The position numbers were made by a program, and so were the translations under genes. Of a stretch of 37,957 nt of DNA, positions 7,894 through 15,265 are shown in pieces. The stretch's first letter is position 1. Each line of letters opens with the position of its first letter. The notes under the pieces are model-generated. The model saw only the letters and a program-made list of their open reading frames with translations. It had not been told where the DNA came from and made no database searches. Source of the stretch: Desulfocapsa sp. (GTDB taxonomy: Bacteria; Desulfobacterota; Desulfobulbia; Desulfobulbales; Desulfocapsaceae); assembly GCA_021737265.1 (NCBI GenBank), contig JAIPEF010000015.1, positions 1 to 37,957 of the forward strand, in the 5' to 3' direction.

Positions 7894-8343
7894 ATGGCAA
7901 CACGGATTTATATATTACGATTTCCCGCAGAAACCAGCAACGATCCAATGATCTACCAGTTGGTTAAACAGTATGATGTGGAACTCAATATTTTAAAGGC
8001 GGATATCCTGCCCCAGCGTGAAGGGGTCATGATTCTTGAGTTAAACGGGCCGGCGGAGAAGGTCAAAAAAGGTCTGGAATTCCTCAAATCTTCCGGTGTC
8101 CAGGTAGAGCGCCTGGCAGCGGCCATCAACAGAGATGACGAGAAATGTTTTCAGTGTGGTGCCTGTACCGGTATCTGTCCGGTGGGTGCGCTGTATATAA
8201 AACGCCCGAGTATGGAGGTTATCTTTGACCCTGAGAAATGCACAGGGTGTTCACTCTGTGTTCCTGTCTGTCCGGTAAGGGCCATGGAAGTATCACCGGT
8301 ATCCAGTGCATTTGCTGAGGCAGAAGAAAAGACTGTTGTTTAG
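7894..8343 (+). CDS. NIL-domain ferredoxin (two [4Fe-4S] clusters)
   Basis: This 149-residue protein joins an N-terminal NIL domain (about 1-75; FPAETSNDPMIYQLVKQYDVELNIL) to a dicluster ferredoxin. The cluster motifs are CFQCGACTGICPVG and CTGCSLCVPVCPVRA. In methanogens and sulfate reducers such proteins (COG2122-like or short NIL-Fd forms) are linked to sulfur insertion during homocysteine synthesis from aspartate semialdehyde; that role is inferred here because no partner gene is present. The ATG at 7894 has GAGGTG at good spacing and is preferred over the GTG at 7846, which would add 16 unlikely residues. A hairpin terminator follows the stop. Confidence 0.9.
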   Translation: MATRIYILRFPAETSNDPMIYQLVKQYDVELNILKADILPQREGVMILELNGPAEKVKKGLEFLKSSGVQVERLAAAINRDDEKCFQCGACTGICPVGALYIKRPSMEVIFDPEKCTGCSLCVPVCPVRAMEVSPVSSAFAEAEEKTVV

Positions 8344-8357
8344 CACCGGCTGAATAC

Positions 8358-8389
8358 GGGCCATATAAGAGCTATGGCCCTGTTTCTTT
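8358..8389 (+). terminator. Rho-independent terminator after NIL-ferredoxin
   Basis: GGGCCATA at 8358-8365 and TATGGCCC at 8373-8380 form a perfect 8-bp stem with a 7-nt loop, followed by TGTTTCTTT. The T-rich tail is only on the plus-strand side, so it mainly ends the 6.2-8.3 kb transcript. Confidence 0.7.
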
Positions 8390-8402
8390 GATAAAAAAAG
8401 AC

Positions 8403-9251
8403 TCAGTTGGCTGGTTCAGGCTTTTTCTCTACAATCTCCTCATCCTCATCCTCACCCTCACCCTCACCCTCATCCTTGTCCGAGGTGAAAAGTGCCCAAT
8501 CCGGTAACAAGGTGTCCTGGAACCAGGAAGAGAGGTTAAGCCCTGGTGGGTCTCCGGCTTCAAGGCGTTTCAGCAGTTTTCTTGCCTTGGGTGTAATCGT
8601 GGCGTCCGGGTAGGTGTTTACGATATACTGGAGACGAGTGATTGCCTCTTCATATTTTTCAGTTCTCAGGTAAAATTCAACCACAAAGTATTCATGGTTG
8701 ACCAAGAATTCGTTGGCTGCCCTGATTCTGGCTTTGGCTTCAGCAGTATAAGGAGAGCCGGGGAAGGTGCGCAGAAGCTTGGAAAATTCTCTGATTGCAT
8801 TTTCACCCCCGCTGGTGTCCCGGTCAACACGGTCAATTTGCTGGTAGTGACACATGGCAATCTGATACATGACATAAGGGATTGCTTCATTTGTGGGATG
8901 GCGCTCTTCAAACTCATGGTAGAGCATGAGCGCTTCCTGATAATTTTCCATATAATAGTTGCTGTCGGCACCCTTTAACTGTGCCAGCATGGCTTCCGGA
9001 CTGAAAGGATAGTAGTCCAGGATCTCCTCAAAGTATTTTTGTGCCTTGTAGTAATTCCCTGCGGAGAATTCATCCATTCCTTTGGTGGCGAGCGTCTGGG
9101 AGGAGAGTTGAACTTTATCGCTACCTCCAAACCAGGAGTTAAGGGTGGCACACCCGCCCAGTGAGAAAAGAAGCAGACACCCAAGGGCAAGCTTCAGAGA
9201 GGATCGCAACAGAGGGAAACAATGGAATGTTTGAAAAAAACGGAAAGCCAT
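8403..9251 (-). CDS. bamD: BamD, outer-membrane beta-barrel assembly lipoprotein
   Basis: This 282-residue protein has a lipoprotein signal: a basic N-terminus, a hydrophobic stretch ALGCLLLFSLGG and the lipobox Cys34 (LGGC). After cleavage it would be anchored in the inner leaflet of the outer membrane as part of the BAM complex. TPR-like repeats follow (MDEFSAGNYYKAQKYFEEIL, YYMENYQEALMLYHEFEERH, YLRTEKYEEAITRLQYIV), typical of BamD/ComL. An extra acidic C-terminal tail, rich in Glu, Gly and Asp, is encoded by hexamer-like CCTCAC/CCTCAT repeats at 8437-8475. The gene starts 12 bases after the trxB stop, implying co-transcription with trxB. Confidence 0.93.
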   Translation of the reverse strand: MAFRFFQTFHCFPLLRSSLKLALGCLLLFSLGGCATLNSWFGGSDKVQLSSQTLATKGMDEFSAGNYYKAQKYFEEILDYYPFSPEAMLAQLKGADSNYYMENYQEALMLYHEFEERHPTNEAIPYVMYQIAMCHYQQIDRVDRDTSGGENAIREFSKLLRTFPGSPYTAEAKARIRAANEFLVNHEYFVVEFYLRTEKYEEAITRLQYIVNTYPDATITPKARKLLKRLEAGDPPGLNLSSWFQDTLLPDWALFTSDKDEGEGEGEDEDEEIVEKKPEPAN

Positions 9252-9263
9252 AATGATTTTGCT

Positions 9264-10190
9264 CTAAAGATTGCTAAGATACTGTTCAGCAGCAAGGACA
9301 GCTGTAGCGCCTTCTCCTGCTGCGTTGATTACCTGGCGTACTTCTTTGCTGCGAATGTCACCCGCAGCCATAACACCTTTCACCACTGTCCGGGTTTCAA
9401 GGTCGGTGGGAATAAAGCCTTCCTCATCGGCATTCAGAACATCGAGGGGCAGCATCTTATTGTTGGGAAGTACTCCAATAAGGATAAAGACTCCATCCAC
9501 TTTTAAACTTGATTTGTTGCCGTCAGTCCCCTGGAGCTGCAGCCGCTCGACTCCATCCTTTCCTTCTATGGCAGTGGCTATAGTATTCCAGATGAAATCA
9601 ACCTTGGGGTTGGCAAAGGCCCTTTCCTGAAGAATTTTGTCGGCCCGCAACTCATCCCGACGATGAATAAGGGTCACCTTGTCGGCAAACTTGGTCAGGT
9701 GCGCAGCCTCCTGCACGGCAGTGTTACCGCCTCCAACAACAGCAACATGTTGGTTGCGGTAAAAGGGTGCATCACAGGTAGCACAGTAAGAGACACCTTT
9801 GCCAGTGAATTCTTTTTCTCCAGGAATGCCAAGGGGACGGGGATGGGCTCCACTACAGATGATAAGTGTATCACAACTCAAGGTGGCTCCGTCTTCCAGT
9901 TCAAGGAGTTTGATGGGAGAAGAGAGATCCATGGAGACTACATTGCCGAACATGGATTTCATCTCAAACCGTTTGGCTTGGGCCGTCATCTTTTCAGCCA
10001 GGTCAAATCCTGAAATACCGTCCGGAAAGCCGGGGTAGTTGTCGATCCAGTCAGTGAGGAGGATCTGGCCTCCCTCTGCACCTTTCTCTATAAGTAGGTG
10101 ATCCATTCTGGCCCTTGCAGCATACAACCCTGCAGTCAGTCCAGCGGGACCGCCCCCTAAAATAATGAGCTTATGATGAGTCGTTGCCAT
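9264..10190 (-). CDS. trxB: Thioredoxin reductase
   Basis: This 308-residue flavoprotein transfers electrons from NADPH through FAD to thioredoxin. It has an N-terminal FAD-binding GGGPAGLTAGLYAARA, the redox-active CATC at 136-139, an NADPH-binding GGGNTAVQEA with HRRDELRADK after it (the basic residues suggest NADPH preference), and the C-terminal FAD motif VMAAGDIR. The length is normal. It lies downstream of trxA across a 180-bp gap and 12 bp upstream of bamD. Confidence 0.97.
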   Translation of the reverse strand: MATTHHKLIILGGGPAGLTAGLYAARARMDHLLIEKGAEGGQILLTDWIDNYPGFPDGISGFDLAEKMTAQAKRFEMKSMFGNVVSMDLSSPIKLLELEDGATLSCDTLIICSGAHPRPLGIPGEKEFTGKGVSYCATCDAPFYRNQHVAVVGGGNTAVQEAAHLTKFADKVTLIHRRDELRADKILQERAFANPKVDFIWNTIATAIEGKDGVERLQLQGTDGNKSSLKVDGVFILIGVLPNNKMLPLDVLNADEEGFIPTDLETRTVVKGVMAAGDIRSKEVRQVINAAGEGATAVLAAEQYLSNL

Positions 10191-10311
10191 GGAAGGAAAA
10201 TATGGTGCTGGAAAAAAGGATATCAGGTTCTCGGCCAGGAACAGATCAACAGAAAACCGGGATTACCGGTTCTTCCCGATAAACGGAAAGTAAGCCGGAA
10301 TTCGATTCAGT

Positions 10312-10351
10312 AGCTCATGGGGGGCCTGGTGTCATAATCCCCCTGAGAGCT
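10312..10351. other. Imperfect hairpin in the trxA-trxB gap
   Basis: AGCTC plus a G-run at 10312-10324 faces a C-run plus GAGAGCT at 10338-10351, giving an interrupted stem of about ten pairs. The rest of the 180-bp gap also has AACCGG/CCGGTT near 10255-10271. No U-tract follows, so these look like processing or weak attenuation structures within a trxA - trxB transcript. Confidence 0.3.
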
Positions 10352-10370
10352 ATAAGTACTTTCCAGATCA

Positions 10371-10697
10371 CTAAAGGGCTTTTTCAATCAGCTCAACGAG
10401 CTGTGCCTTTCCGACAGCACCAGTGACCTGGTCCACCTTCTCACCGCTTTTGAAAAGGATCAGGGTGGGAATGGCGCGGATGCCGAATTTGCCGGGAGTT
10501 GAAGGGTTGTCGTCCACGTTCATCTTGAGGATGGTTGCTTTTCCATCATATTCCTCGGCCAGCGCTTCAACAACCGGACCGATGGCCTTGCAGGGGCCGC
10601 ACCATGGGGCCCAGAAATCTACAAGACATGGGGTGTCTGATCCTATAACTGAATCGAAATCAGCATCGCTTACTTCTTTCACTTTGTCACTGGCCAT
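10371..10697 (-). CDS. trxA: Thioredoxin
   Basis: This classic 108-residue cytoplasmic thioredoxin has the active site WCGPC (Cys33, Cys36), the cis-proline segment IPTLILFK and the buried Asp in LVDFWAPW. It reduces protein disulfides and is recharged by the adjacent thioredoxin reductase. GGAG precedes the ATG. It is the first gene of the leftward trxA - trxB - bamD group. Confidence 0.97.
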   Translation of the reverse strand: MASDKVKEVSDADFDSVIGSDTPCLVDFWAPWCGPCKAIGPVVEALAEEYDGKATILKMNVDDNPSTPGKFGIRAIPTLILFKSGEKVDQVTGAVGKAQLVELIEKAL

Positions 10698-10895
10698 TGT
10701 CTTTCTCCAATCTGAGTGGGATCTTTTCTCGTCTTTTTTCTAAAAAATAAGACAAATATGAATTAATTAATTAATCGTAATGTACCCTTTGCCGTTTTCC
10801 ATGACAAGAAAAATATGAGTAGCATTCAGACAGCGTTGCAGCTTATTTTAGCAAACAATGCGTATTAACGGTAAAAGGTCAAGGAAGGAAGCTGT

Positions 10896-10925
10896 TTGAC
10901 AGATTTTTACAAGTCATGGTATATT
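10896..10925 (+). promoter_or_regulatory. Sigma70-type promoter for hemL
   Basis: A consensus TTGACA (10896-10901) and TATATT (10920-10925) are separated by 18 bp, 56 bp upstream of the hemL ATG. There is no other gene in the 284-bp gap between trxA and hemL. The remainder is AT-rich, including an AATTAATTAATTAAT tract near 10760. Confidence 0.7.
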
Positions 10926-10981
10926 CCATTTTTTTCCATAACCAGTCAGATGACTAGCATAGTACAAATAAGGGAGTCAAA

Positions 10982-12274
10982 ATGAACACAACAATTTCTG
11001 GAAAAATGTTTGAAATGGCCAAAAAAGTGATTCCCGGTGGGGTGAATAGCCCGGTTCGGGCCTGTCGCTCGGTAGGCTGTGACCCGGTGTTTATCCAAAA
11101 GGCCAAAGGTTCAAAGGTCTATGATGTAGATGGCAATGAGTATGTGGATTTTGTCTGCTCCTGGGGACCGATGATCCACGGCCATGCCCCTGATGAGATT
11201 GTAACAGCTGTTAAAGAGACAGCAGGGGATTCCACATCTTTCGGCGCTCCCACAACCAAAGAAATGGCACTTGCTTCCATGGTTGTAGAGGCGGTTCCAT
11301 CCCTTGAGAAAGTACGTTTTGTTAATTCCGGCACCGAGGCTACCATGAGTGCAGTACGCCTTGCCAGAGGGTACACCGGCAAAGATGTTATTGTGAAGTT
11401 TGATGGTTGTTATCATGGCCATGCGGACTCGTTTCTGGTGAAAGCCGGCTCGGGGGTGATTACCCTTGGTATTCCGGGAAGTCCCGGTGTACCCGAAGAT
11501 ATCGTAAAAAATACCATATCCATTCCCTATAATGATGAAGAGGTACTGGAGAAGACCTTAAGAGAGAAGGGAGATACCATTGCCTGTGTGATCGTAGAAC
11601 CGGTTGCCGGGAATATGGGTTGCGTGCCTCCATCTGAAACTTTTTTGCAAAAGTTGCGCGACCTTACTGCCGAGCTTGGAATTATCCTGATTTTTGATGA
11701 GGTTATCACCGGTTTTCGACTTTCCTATGGTGGGGCCCAGGAGCACTTCGGTATTATACCGGATCTCACCTGTCTAGGGAAAATTATTGGTGGTGGCCTC
11801 CCGGTTGGTGCCTATGGCGGCAAGGCGGAGATCATGGATCAGATTGCCCCGGATGGGCCGGTTTATCAGGCCGGAACACTTTCTGGCAATCCCTTGGCAA
11901 TGGCTGCAGGAATTGCCAATCTCAAACTTCTCCAGAGACCGGATTTTTATAAAGAGTTGAACGAAAAGGCTGAGTTTTTTGCAGATGGGTTGAATAAGGC
12001 AGCAGCGGCCGCAGGAATTCCGGTAACTCTCAATCGGGTTGGTTCGCTCATGACCGGATTTTTCACAGATAGTCCGGTAACCGATTTTAACTCCGCCATG
12101 AAATCTGATGCTGATCGCTACGGAAAGCATTATCGTCAAATGCTGAGCAAAGGAATTTACCTTGCCCCATCTCAATTTGAAGTTGCTTTTATTTCAGCTG
12201 CCCATAGTCGGGAAGACCTGGAGAAAGGTATAAAAATGACTGAATGGTCATTCAAAAAATTACTTGAAAAGTAA
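10982..12274 (+). CDS. hemL: Glutamate-1-semialdehyde 2,1-aminomutase
   Basis: This 430-residue PLP enzyme converts glutamate-1-semialdehyde to 5-aminolevulinate in the C5 tetrapyrrole pathway. Family signatures are [15 protein letters not shown] near the N-terminus, the phosphate-binding [25 protein letters not shown] with the PLP-ring Asp, and the Schiff-base lysine Lys267 in [16 protein letters not shown]. The length is typical. GGGAG lies upstream of the ATG and a strong promoter sits 56 bp away. The atp promoter begins almost immediately after its stop, so it is probably monocistronic. Confidence 0.97.
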   Translation: MNTTISGKMFEMAKKVIPGGVNSPVRACRSVGCDPVFIQKAKGSKVYDVDGNEYVDFVCSWGPMIHGHAPDEIVTAVKETAGDSTSFGAPTTKEMALASMVVEAVPSLEKVRFVNSGTEATMSAVRLARGYTGKDVIVKFDGCYHGHADSFLVKAGSGVITLGIPGSPGVPEDIVKNTISIPYNDEEVLEKTLREKGDTIACVIVEPVAGNMGCVPPSETFLQKLRDLTAELGIILIFDEVITGFRLSYGGAQEHFGIIPDLTCLGKIIGGGLPVGAYGGKAEIMDQIAPDGPVYQAGTLSGNPLAMAAGIANLKLLQRPDFYKELNEKAEFFADGLNKAAAAAGIPVTLNRVGSLMTGFFTDSPVTDFNSAMKSDADRYGKHYRQMLSKGIYLAPSQFEVAFISAAHSREDLEKGIKMTEWSFKKLLEK

Positions 12275-12282
12275 AAAAACCG

Positions 12283-12311
12283 TTGACTTTGACGGGTGGG
12301 CATGCTAACAA
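12283..12311 (+). promoter_or_regulatory. Sigma70-type promoter for the atp operon
   Basis: TTGACT (12283-12288) and TAACAA (12306-12311) are separated by exactly 17 bp. The predicted start near 12318 would give a leader of about 160 nt before the first atp gene. Confidence 0.65.
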
Positions 12312-12337
12312 ATTCGATCGTTTGCCACAGAGTTTTT

Positions 12338-12414
12338 AGTGCCTTAAAAATTATTTGCTTGGTTTCTTTTACAGTAAATAATTTTGTGAAGGCACTTACA
12401 CCCCTCAAGGGGGT
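12338..12414 (+). promoter_or_regulatory. Structured 5' leader of the atp operon
   Basis: Arms at 12338-12356 and 12376-12396 form a long stem: AGTGCCTT pairs with AAGGCACT and AAAATTATTT pairs with AAATAATTTT, closed by a U-rich loop. A second small hairpin, ACCCC/GGGGT, follows at 12400-12414. The first stem has no U-run directly after it, so it is not a simple terminator of hemL. It may control stability or translation of the atp mRNA. Confidence 0.5.
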
Positions 12415-12479
12415 ACTGGACTGAGTCTCGGCTTACTTATCGTTTTCCGGGGAAACAGCTCCACAAGGTGGTAACAAAA

Positions 12480-12731
12480 ATGGCTAAACTGAGTACCGAG
12501 ATGATTCACCTGCTCGGGAATTACGGACATATTGGGTTTACCTTTGTGGCCGCGATTTTCATTGGTCTGGGCGGCGGTATCTATCTCGATGAAAAATTCT
12601 TTGATGGAAGCACCTCTCCCTGGTTTACCTTTATCGGTCTTGCCTTTGGGGTCGCTGCCGGATTTAAAAGTCTGTTTGATATTTTAAAGACTCCAGCAGC
12701 CAAATCAAAGGATGAGGATTCCGAAGGTTGA
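12480..12731 (+). CDS. AtpZ/AtpI-family F1Fo-ATPase accessory protein
   Basis: This 83-residue membrane protein has two predicted transmembrane helices (IGFTFVAAIFIGLGGGIYL and a segment around WFTFIGLAFGVAAGF) and a short charged C-tail. The pattern, with a Gly-rich first helix followed by LDE, is that of the AtpZ/AtpI group encoded ahead of atp genes, which helps c-ring assembly or Mg2+ supply. The ATG at 12480 has AGGTGG in front of it and is preferred to the GTG at 12468, which lies within that ribosome site. It is first in the operon with atpI, atpB and atpE. Confidence 0.85.
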   Translation: MAKLSTEMIHLLGNYGHIGFTFVAAIFIGLGGGIYLDEKFFDGSTSPWFTFIGLAFGVAAGFKSLFDILKTPAAKSKDEDSEG

Positions 12732-12737
12732 CGGGCT

Positions 12738-13151
12738 GTGCTTGATATTTCTTTAAAACAGGTACAGGCATTAAGCTTTGGTTTTCTGCTTGTGTTGAGT
12801 GGTGGCTCATGGCTGATTATGTCCTGGCCCTTTGCCCAGTCGGTGATTGTGGGCGGAGTGATAGCCATAGCCAGTTTTTTTTCAGGACATAGGGATATTT
12901 CTTCTTTTCTCAAGAGTTTTGAACCTCCTGTTGAGGGCAAAGAGGATGAAAAGAGGAGCGGTGGTAAATCCATTTATATTATTAAATTTTGGCTTCGGCT
13001 GGCTTTAATTGCAGTTATCCTGCTATTCTTTATTAAGAGTGGTAAGGCAAATGTGATTGGGTTGCTGCTGGGGCTATCAACTGTAGTTTTTGCCATTATT
13101 CTGACAACGCTCAGTGTGGCAGGACGCTACTTTTTAAGCAGGAAAGGGTAA
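12738..13151 (+). CDS. atpI: ATP synthase subunit I-like protein
   Basis: This 137-residue membrane protein starts at GTG, six bases after the preceding stop. Four hydrophobic segments are visible: about 10-30, 34-48, 80-100 and 104-126. The hydrophilic linker EPPVEGKEDEKRSGGK lies between the second and third. The length and four-helix pattern fit the ATP synthase I family, which assists c-ring assembly. Sequence conservation in this family is low, so assignment rests mostly on topology and on its place directly before atpB. Confidence 0.75.
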   Translation: MLDISLKQVQALSFGFLLVLSGGSWLIMSWPFAQSVIVGGVIAIASFFSGHRDISSFLKSFEPPVEGKEDEKRSGGKSIYIIKFWLRLALIAVILLFFIKSGKANVIGLLLGLSTVVFAIILTTLSVAGRYFLSRKG

Positions 13152-13162
13152 GAGGGAACGTT

Positions 13163-13885
13163 ATGGAACATCCGATATTATTTATTTCGATTATTCTGGA
13201 GAAACTTGGACTGCCGATTCCACATGGTCCTATAGGGAACACCTTTCTGGAAAAATTATGTGAACCGTATATGACCTATACCTGGTTTGTTATGATTTTC
13301 CTGGTAGTGGTTGGAAAGCTAACCCTTAGCAACATTGAGATGATTCCAGGGAAAGGACAAAACTTTTGGGAACTCGCAATTGGTGGGATGTACGACTTCT
13401 TCAATGATAATATGGGTCGTGAGTTGACCGAAAAACTTTTTCCTATGATCGCCACCTTTGCACTGTATATTGCAGTTGCAAATCTCATCGGTCTTATCCC
13501 AGGGTTTATGTCTCCCACCTCTTCAATTAATACCACCCTGGCACTGACCATCATTGTCTGGATAACCCATCATATCATCGGTTTTCGTGCCCATGGTGTG
13601 GGTTACATCAAGCATTATCTTGGACCCATTCCGGTTCTTATTCCGCTGATGTTTCCCATTGAGCTTATCAGTAATATCGCTCGCCTGCTCTCACTCTCCA
13701 TTCGTCTTTTCGGTAATATTATGGCGAAAGAGACCCTGCTCGGAATTCTTTTCATGCTTGCCGGTGCCTATTTTGCGCCACTGCCAATCATGCTGCTTGG
13801 GGTACTTGTCTCTCTGGTTCAGGCCATGGTTTTTGTACTGCTCACCGTTGTCTACTTCGGTCAGTCCAATGAGCATGCCCATTGA
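13163..13885 (+). CDS. atpB: F1Fo ATP synthase subunit a
   Basis: This 240-residue polytopic inner-membrane protein forms the ion half-channels against the c-ring. The essential arginine is Arg181 in LSIRLFGNIMAKE. Other family marks are FALYIAVANLIGLIPG, PTSSINTTLALTI and the C-terminal helix LVQAMVFVLLTVVYFGQ. It follows atpI by 11 bp and precedes atpE by 80 bp. The remaining atp genes (b, delta, alpha, gamma, beta, epsilon) are absent from this window, as expected where a/c and F1 operons are separate. Confidence 0.97.
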   Translation: MEHPILFISIILEKLGLPIPHGPIGNTFLEKLCEPYMTYTWFVMIFLVVVGKLTLSNIEMIPGKGQNFWELAIGGMYDFFNDNMGRELTEKLFPMIATFALYIAVANLIGLIPGFMSPTSSINTTLALTIIVWITHHIIGFRAHGVGYIKHYLGPIPVLIPLMFPIELISNIARLLSLSIRLFGNIMAKETLLGILFMLAGAYFAPLPIMLLGVLVSLVQAMVFVLLTVVYFGQSNEHAH

Positions 13886-13965
13886 AACCCAGGAATAAAG
13901 AAGGTTGATTTTTTAATATAGTAGGAAGAAGGCCAAAATAACAAAACTTTTTAAGGAGAAACACA

Positions 13966-14220
13966 ATGGAAGGAAATGCTTTAATGCTCGGACTCATCTG
14001 TATTGGTGCTGGTCTCTCAATTGGACTTGCTGGTCTTGGTGCCGGTATTGGTATTGGTAACGTTGGACAGGGTGCCACCATGGGTCTTGCCCGTAACCCG
14101 GAAGTACAGCCTAAACTGATGGTTTTCATGATCCTCGGTATGGCTCTTGCTGAGTCTTGTGCTATTTACGGACTGGTTGTTTCCCTGATCCTGCTCTATG
14201 CTAACCCATTGATAGGCTAA
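13966..14220 (+). CDS. atpE: F1Fo ATP synthase subunit c
   Basis: This 84-residue hairpin protein forms the rotating c-ring. Helix 1 is rich in glycine (GAGLSIGLAGLGAGIGIG), followed by the polar loop ARNPE. Helix 2 contains the ion-binding Glu63 in LAESCAIYGLV. Ser64 and Tyr68 match residues used by sodium-binding c-subunits, but the position equivalent to Gln32 of Ilyobacter is Ile30, so proton coupling is more likely. AAGGAG precedes the ATG. A strong terminator follows. Confidence 0.97.
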   Translation: MEGNALMLGLICIGAGLSIGLAGLGAGIGIGNVGQGATMGLARNPEVQPKLMVFMILGMALAESCAIYGLVVSLILLYANPLIG

Positions 14221-14275
14221 TCAGGAATCAGTCAGATTGGCCTTTGCATATTGCAGAGTGCGAATCGTTGATTTG

Positions 14276-14308
14276 AAAAAGGCTGCAGAGGAATCTGCAG
14301 CCTTTTTT
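14276..14308. terminator. Strong terminator after atpE
   Basis: GGCTGCAGA (14281-14289) and TCTGCAGCC (14294-14302) form a perfect 9-bp stem with loop GGAA. A-tract and T-tract flanks extend the stem and give a U-run. It ends the atp operon and could also act on the opposite strand. Confidence 0.9.
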
Positions 14309-14524
14309 GCGTTTGCAGGATTTTACTATTATCCTATAACTTGCTTGCATAGCTCATTGTTTGCAAAATCAATGCACACTGTACCTGGGAGTGCACCATG
14401 TCTGTGCAGGCCGGCTTGTGAACTATAGTGCTCCCCCCCTTATGTGAGTCAGCGTGTTGTGGCCGTGCACGCCCTGAAAGAAGGTCCCTTGGGGTGGAGA
14501 TGGGGTGCTCCTGAACAGGTACAT

Positions 14525-15262
14525 ATGAAAAAGATGGAAGATGATATAATTGTTCACCCAAGCCGAGGGGTTCGTGAAAAAAGTGTCCCAATGCGTGGGC
14601 TTTTTCTGGTGAATCCCACCGAGGCGAGAACTGCCATCCAGACACTTCTTGATCGCGGTGGGGATCAGCGATTCCTGTTCCATTCCGGATTAGTAGTGAG
14701 CCCGGACGATGATTTCTTTGTTGCAGGACCTGCAGTAGGCGCTCCCATGGCTGCAATGATCCTTGAAAAGCTTATTGCTCTTGGGGCCAGATGTGTTGTT
14801 ATGGCAGGGTGGTGCGGAGCAGTTGATCCGGCTTTGAACGTTGGCGATACGGTTCTTGGAGGAATTGCCCATCCCGGTGAAGGGACATCGCGCTACTATG
14901 GCAGGGACGATGTTTTCCAGCCAACTTCCAGGTTGCTTGAAGAGCTACGGGATTCTTTTAATCTGACAACACCCGTACCGGTTTGGTCAACGGATGCACC
15001 CTATAGAGAGTCGAGAAAAATGCTTATGGCACTTGCCAAGCGATACAATGTATCTGCTGTGGACATGGAATACTCTGCACTATGTGCTGTGGCTGCTTTC
15101 AGGGGAGTCGATTTTGCCTCTCTGTTTCTTGTCTCTGATGAACTCTGGAAACAGGACTGGCATCCGGGATTCAATGGAAAGGTCTTTAAGAGAAAGAGTA
15201 AAGCCCAGATAAAACTGCTTATGAAACTTATTCCCCATTTATCCTCCTTCAAAGAGGCTTAG
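14525..15262 (+). CDS. Nucleoside phosphorylase-family protein (PNP/UDP type)
   Basis: This protein of about 245 residues has the PNP_UDP_1 fold. Glycine-rich VAGPAVGAPMAAMILEKLIAL and VVMAGWCGAVDPALNVGDTV are phosphate- and ribose-site segments. VDMEYSALCAVAAFRGVDF carries the ME pair that binds ribose in this family, and FLVSDELW supplies the catalytic Asp. The family cleaves nucleosides or methylthioadenosine-like substrates; which one is unclear. The start is uncertain: the ATG at 14525 is preferred, but GTG at 14444 or ATG at 14534 are possible. It ends three bases before rimO, so the two are co-transcribed. Confidence 0.8.
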   Translation: MKKMEDDIIVHPSRGVREKSVPMRGLFLVNPTEARTAIQTLLDRGGDQRFLFHSGLVVSPDDDFFVAGPAVGAPMAAMILEKLIALGARCVVMAGWCGAVDPALNVGDTVLGGIAHPGEGTSRYYGRDDVFQPTSRLLEELRDSFNLTTPVPVWSTDAPYRESRKMLMALAKRYNVSAVDMEYSALCAVAAFRGVDFASLFLVSDELWKQDWHPGFNGKVFKRKSKAQIKLLMKLIPHLSSFKEA

Positions 15263-15265
15263 ATC

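Noticed and set aside
10755..10775. AATTAATTAATTAAT tract between trxA and hemL
   Set aside because: It is a simple AT-rich repeat without associated structure or a repeat family; it is most likely spacer.
14237..14428. Possible 63-codon ORF after atpE
   Set aside because: It spans the strong atpE terminator and has no plausible protein features.
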